Assembly: GCA_033557835.1 (NCBI GenBank)
Contig: JAWQRO010000149.1
Span: forward strand, 1 to 52,417
DNA: 52,417 nucleotides
From: Helochares maculicollis
Lineage: Eukaryota; Arthropoda; Insecta; Coleoptera; Hydrophilidae
Reading direction: 5' to 3'
The notes under the pieces are model-generated. The model was not told the DNA's origin and made no database searches. It saw nothing but the letters and a program-made list of their open reading frames with translations. Positions 47,801-52,417 of this stretch are shown piece after piece; position 1 is the first letter of the stretch; each line of letters begins with the position of its first letter. A program made the position numbers and the translations under genes.

Positions 47801-50800
47801 AGCCTTGGTTAGGGCGAATTAACACATTGTTATTTTATTTGCATACGAACTCTTTGAAATTATTCTCCTTAAAAATATTGAATCAATCACCAATAACTTT
47901 TAGAAAGCAAACTAACTCCATACCTTAGCCTTGCGGACATAAAACGATATAACAGTTGATTCGGTCCTATTGAAACACTGATATTACTTTTTAATTAAAG
48001 TATTAACTGCTACCGTTTAAATATTCATTATTTTACGTAACAAGAGATTTGTCCGACTGATTTTAAATGTCGAATTCACTTTTAGATCAGATGACTAATG
48101 AGCTTTTTAATTCGTGACGTTTTATTGGCGGTGTATCATATTCAAATTACGCACAAGTAATTGTAAATAAAATTCGATAGGATGGGAGACTGATACGTGG
48201 TCGTCCGTCCGTGCCCTCCAGTTCGGGTTCAGAGCGAACGGAATGTGCCCGGTAATCATTTAATACCATATCACATTCATCAAGATAAATAGATGGTAGA
48301 AAAAAAATTGCTGCAGGCCATGGTAGAATATTAATTGTGATTTTGCGCCACTGTATTTTTCTCCGAAAATTCCACGTTATTAACTTTAAATTATTATTTT
48401 TTTGATGGCTATATATAATTAGGAATGGACGAAGTCGGTTCTTGTTGCTTCCAGTAGGAACATTACATTTAATTTTGAACTCTCGAGGAGGGTTATAAGA
48501 AGGAAATGACGTATATTACGTCTTTATTGAGTTATAATCAGACCAAAGTCGATACACAATCTGGTCGGTTTATCGAAGAATCACAACTCATTTAGTTTCT
48601 ATTAAAGCTGTACTATAATCTTGTTTGTAACGTTATATGGTTACAATGGCACAAAGACGTATTGTAATAAAGATATATCATTTTCAGCTTGCACACATTC
48701 CCCGCTTGTATAAAGTTTCAAAGACAAGTGTTATAACGTGGCAATAATTTCTTCGCTGTGTGGCAGAATCAAACAATCGCGACAGTTGTTATCCAGGAAA
48801 ATAAGTTTAATTAAATATTATACATGGTTAATTAAGTGTGGACGAAGATTTTATGCTGATATACCATTTAATTGATTTGAGTTTACGAGAGAAGAAGTTC
48901 TTGTGTTTTGCTTAATAAACGAAACTTGTTTCAACCTTTAATATTGTTGCTAAATTTTAAAAATGAATGCTGACAGTATCTAGATATTTTCCCATAATTA
49001 CGTGCTACTTGTGCCATTAGTGACGTATTGTTGCCTAGTTTTGGATAGTCCTTGGAGTATAAATAAGAGTTATTTAATTTAAAGTTAACCATAACTCTTT
49101 AAATAAGAGCAGAAAATCTAATCAAACTCAAATAATTATTAAACGTTTTACAATAATAAAACTATTATGTTTGGGGATTCAAAATATGATGGATGAAACC
49201 TATCAGATTAATCAGGAAATAAAGAAATCAGTTTTCAAGCATGCTCAAATCAAGTTTTTAATGCGATAAAAATTACATATCAATTTTACCAATCGAATTA
49301 GTAAAACATTTAAAATTCAAATCGAAGCGATAAAATCCAGAGCGTGACTTAAGCCAATAAATAAAATTCCTAGCGAGAGGGAGGGGAGTCTAGCCAGGGT
49401 GCCATGTTGAGGGGGAGACGGGAATGTCCTGATTGTTTTATGGTCTTGTTTGTAACGATTAAGCAGATTTATTGCTCTCTTTTTGTCCTTTTCGTGGCAT
49501 CTTGTACTCGCAGGATCTTATCGAGAGTACAACTAATAAAAGTCTTTCCAGAAGTTATTGATCTGGTTTTAATTTAAAAAATGCGTTATATTCCCAATCA
49601 TACGTATTCATAAACACGATACTTCTTCGCCATTAAATCTTGAGATAAAATGATACCATCCCACGCAGCTTAAACCGAAGGACCTAGAGAAAGAAACGAC
49701 TTATTAACACAAACTTTAGTGGGTGTTAAGAGTGATTTGATGTGACAGAATTGAGATTGCATTAATATTATTATGACATTTATGGAATTGGAGCATTCTA
49801 ATTGGATTACTACCGTGAATAACAGATTAATTATGAATTAGTTTAATTATAGATCTAATAGGAAATCATATTTTTAATAACAGCATTGATTTATCTACTT
49901 TACGCACTGGAACTTCAACTGAACGCCAGATTTAAAAAGTTGTCTTTGCTGTAACTTAAATAACCGTATACGTTCAACGGCTTGTAGAAATCACACGTTT
50001 TTACTTACAATTTCACTAATTATATTTTATAATTGTAGAAATATTTTGTAAGAAAGTGTATAAGTATAGCGGAAACGGTTAGATATTTTTCCTATGCTAT
50101 TGTGGTAATCTATAAATCAAATGTTTGACATGGGTAAGCTTATAAATATTAATTAAATTATATAAAATATGTTCTTTTAGTAAGGAAACATAAAAAGAAA
50201 ATGAAACAAAAATTAAAATTGTTGGATTAATTTAAAGGAATATTATTTGTTCTGCAGTTGAAATACTGTATTTTTCTTGCATAAGACTTGTCAGAGCAAA
50301 TATAAATTTACAGGTTAGATAATTATGCTATGATTTCGCATCATAAATCCAATTCAAAAGTACTTAACATAAGCGTACGTGCCAAGAAAAAAATAAATAA
50401 ATAAAATTAGACAAACGCCGCTCATAATTCTTTTTAATGAATATTCAGGAATCTAAATCAGTTCACCTCAGCGTTACATTTGTAACTGTATTCCTACTTA
50501 GCCTGCATCAAAATCAAATTTAAATAACAAAATAGTAATTTGAATTGGTTAGATTTATCATCTAGGCACTTAAACATTTTTAACAACACACCTAAGAAAC
50601 ATTTCGACCTGTGATTACTATTATTTTTTATCCACGTAATTCAACCCATTTAAAGGTGCGTATATATCTAATCCAGACCGGCCGGTCGAGGCGGAGAAAG
50701 AAACGCTCTTATTACGGGCCAAAATCATTTTAGGCGCGGTGAGATCCATATACATAACACTAAATCATTTTTTAGTAGCAGGGCGTAATTGAAGATGGTA

Positions 50801-52417
50801 TAATTACATCTACTTGGCTGGCACAAAAAGGCCGTCACTTGTCGCAATCATATTTTGATTTATAGGTTATTAGATTTTGATTTAGAAAATTGATTTTAAT
50901 TTCACCCGATTAAATTTAATAGGCCGCTCACAATTTTTAAACTCTTTGCATCTAAATTAGATAAGAAAGCCCATTTCTTGTCTTCTCTTAATTAATTGTT
51001 ATTTGGTTGTCAATATTTTAACTACCTAAAAGTTTATTAAAGAAACATGATACCATTGGTTTCTAAGAAATCTATTTGTTGCCCAGCTCATTTTTAAAGC
51101 AATTTTTATGTTTATTGCAACTGAGAACAAAATTTGATCTGTATTTTAGCTTTACATGTAAATGAATTTCTACGTACTAATATATTTATATATTCTTTGC
51201 TGTATTCAATGCTGTATGGCATATTTACAGTAAATATTTACATAGCTTCGTGCAAGTTGTGATTTAAAGAATTCCATCGAGGATAAAAATCTTATCAAAA
51301 TGAATCTGTCCGGCTTATAAGGGTAATTTTTGTGAAATATTTATGCAAAGCGGCGGACACAATTGCTTGTTTCGTCCAAAAATTCTTATCTAATTGGTAG
51401 AAATTGTCGGTTTGTCCAGCAGTTTTACACTGAAAACTGAAAATGCAGTCCGAGTTTTATCTTAAATATGCGTTTAACAATCGTTTGGAAACTCGAAGAA
51501 TAAATTTCCGATATTGAACGAAACTAAACTGGAGTAAACTGCCTTTCTTATCTTAAAACATAGGCTGGTACAAGAGGCGTAGCTGGTGGATGGTCGATCA
51601 TTTGTCGAGTTATCTTAATGGTGTTGCTGAGATAAGATGTTGAAAGATAGCAAGATTGACGGTAACGCTTTTAAGCGTTGACATATTCCTGTTCCTGTAT
51701 AAAGTGTATGCAATGCTAATTATGGTGTGGACGCGTTTGAAATACTTAATAGCTTATTACACCTTATGGTTTCATAATTTCTAGGCAATGAAGAGTAAGT
51801 CAATTTTACGTAACGGTTCGACCTATAATTTGTAGCAATATTTTATTTAATAGTTTTTACAGAATTTTATTTACATATCCTGGTGGAATGGATATTTAGA
51901 ACTAAAATATTATTTTATATGAAAGTATTCGTCAGGTATTTACAATTATAACTCGCTGAACGTTTACAAAAATCATAAAATAGTTATAGAAATAATCAAA
52001 ACATGGTTTAAAAATAGTTAAGTCTGAAAATGAAGTCTCTATTTGTTCGATGCACTACTGTTTTATACTATATATGATTCAAGAAATATGTTTAAAATTC
52101 AAATAATGTATTCGTAATTATAAAAATAATTGTTGTCATCTCAAAGACTCAACCCAGTAACTACCTTAAAAAAATTGATATTCTGTTTTTGGTATTATTT
52201 TTTCAGAAATCAAATGGCAGTTTCGCAAAATTTTAAGTCCCATTATATTTTCCAACAACATATAGTAATATTTATTCAAATATTACGAGCACACACTTTC
52301 TTAGCTAAAGCTACGAGTTTAGAAATTTATCACTACTTTACTCTAATTTCTATTTGAACCTTTTCCGTTTCTTGAATGTCTTCGTTTTACACTACCGCAG
52401 TCGAGTTTCTGCATATA
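47801..52417. other. Gene-free stretch with features of conserved noncoding/regulatory DNA
   Basis: No gene found. GC-richer patches near 48,180-48,260, 49,370-49,440, 50,670-50,750 and 51,300-51,430 alternate with TAATTA-, TTTATG- and GATAAG-rich text, as in enhancer-dense insect intergenic DNA. The call is compositional only. Confidence 0.3.

Overview
The window looks like arthropod, most probably insect, nuclear DNA. It is strongly AT-rich, its genes are split by introns with GT-AG junctions, (TA)n microsatellites are frequent, and it is littered with decayed copies of mariner, RTE-type and Jockey-type non-LTR elements and a probable Penelope-like element. There are no operons, no bacterial-style genes and no CRISPR array. 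A beetle is my guess from the transposon mix, but nothing here fixes the order or species.

Layout. Positions 1-5,740 hold transposon debris: a Penelope-like 3' end, a repeat shared with 36 kb, a tRNA-like/SINE head, a mariner relic, a foldback Penelope-like copy between two TA tracts, and a 5'-truncated RTE copy. Positions 6,080-12,833 carry, on the minus strand, the 5' part of a prominin-like gene. I assembled five exons by reading frame and splice sites, including a 56-nt micro-exon. The remaining 3' exons should lie beyond position 1 of the window or in unread sequence below 6,080. A GC-richer block at 13.0-13.7 kb sits where its promoter or leader would be. Positions 14.2-16.9 kb contain two tandem copies of an unclassified 1.1-1.4 kb repeat; a third copy lies inverted at 39.6-40.9 kb. 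An RTE relic occupies 20.2-21.0 kb, and a mariner with readable inverted terminal repeats lies at 24.8-25.9 kb.

Positions 26-32.7 kb have no recognisable gene, but they contain GC-rich islands and a possible TATA promoter. Positions 32.8-39.2 kb hold a small Ly6/three-finger (Quiver-like) gene cluster: two intact, intronless, divergently oriented genes encoding small secreted proteins with a probable GPI anchor, plus a broken third copy. Jockey and RTE-type relics lie between the two intact genes. An unrecognised 129-codon open exon (41.1-41.5 kb) and another RTE tail (41.65-42.15 kb) follow. From 42.2 kb to the end no gene could be supported; several GC-richer patches embedded in AT-rich DNA look like conserved noncoding or regulatory DNA.

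The genes share no evident pathway. The prominin-like protein would be a polytopic membrane-protrusion protein, and the Ly6-like proteins would sit on the outer cell surface. The most interesting items are the Ly6 birth-and-death cluster with a paired cysteine loss in one copy, the prominin-like gene with its micro-exon and unusual N-terminal extension, and the unclassified tandem-repeat-bearing transposable element.
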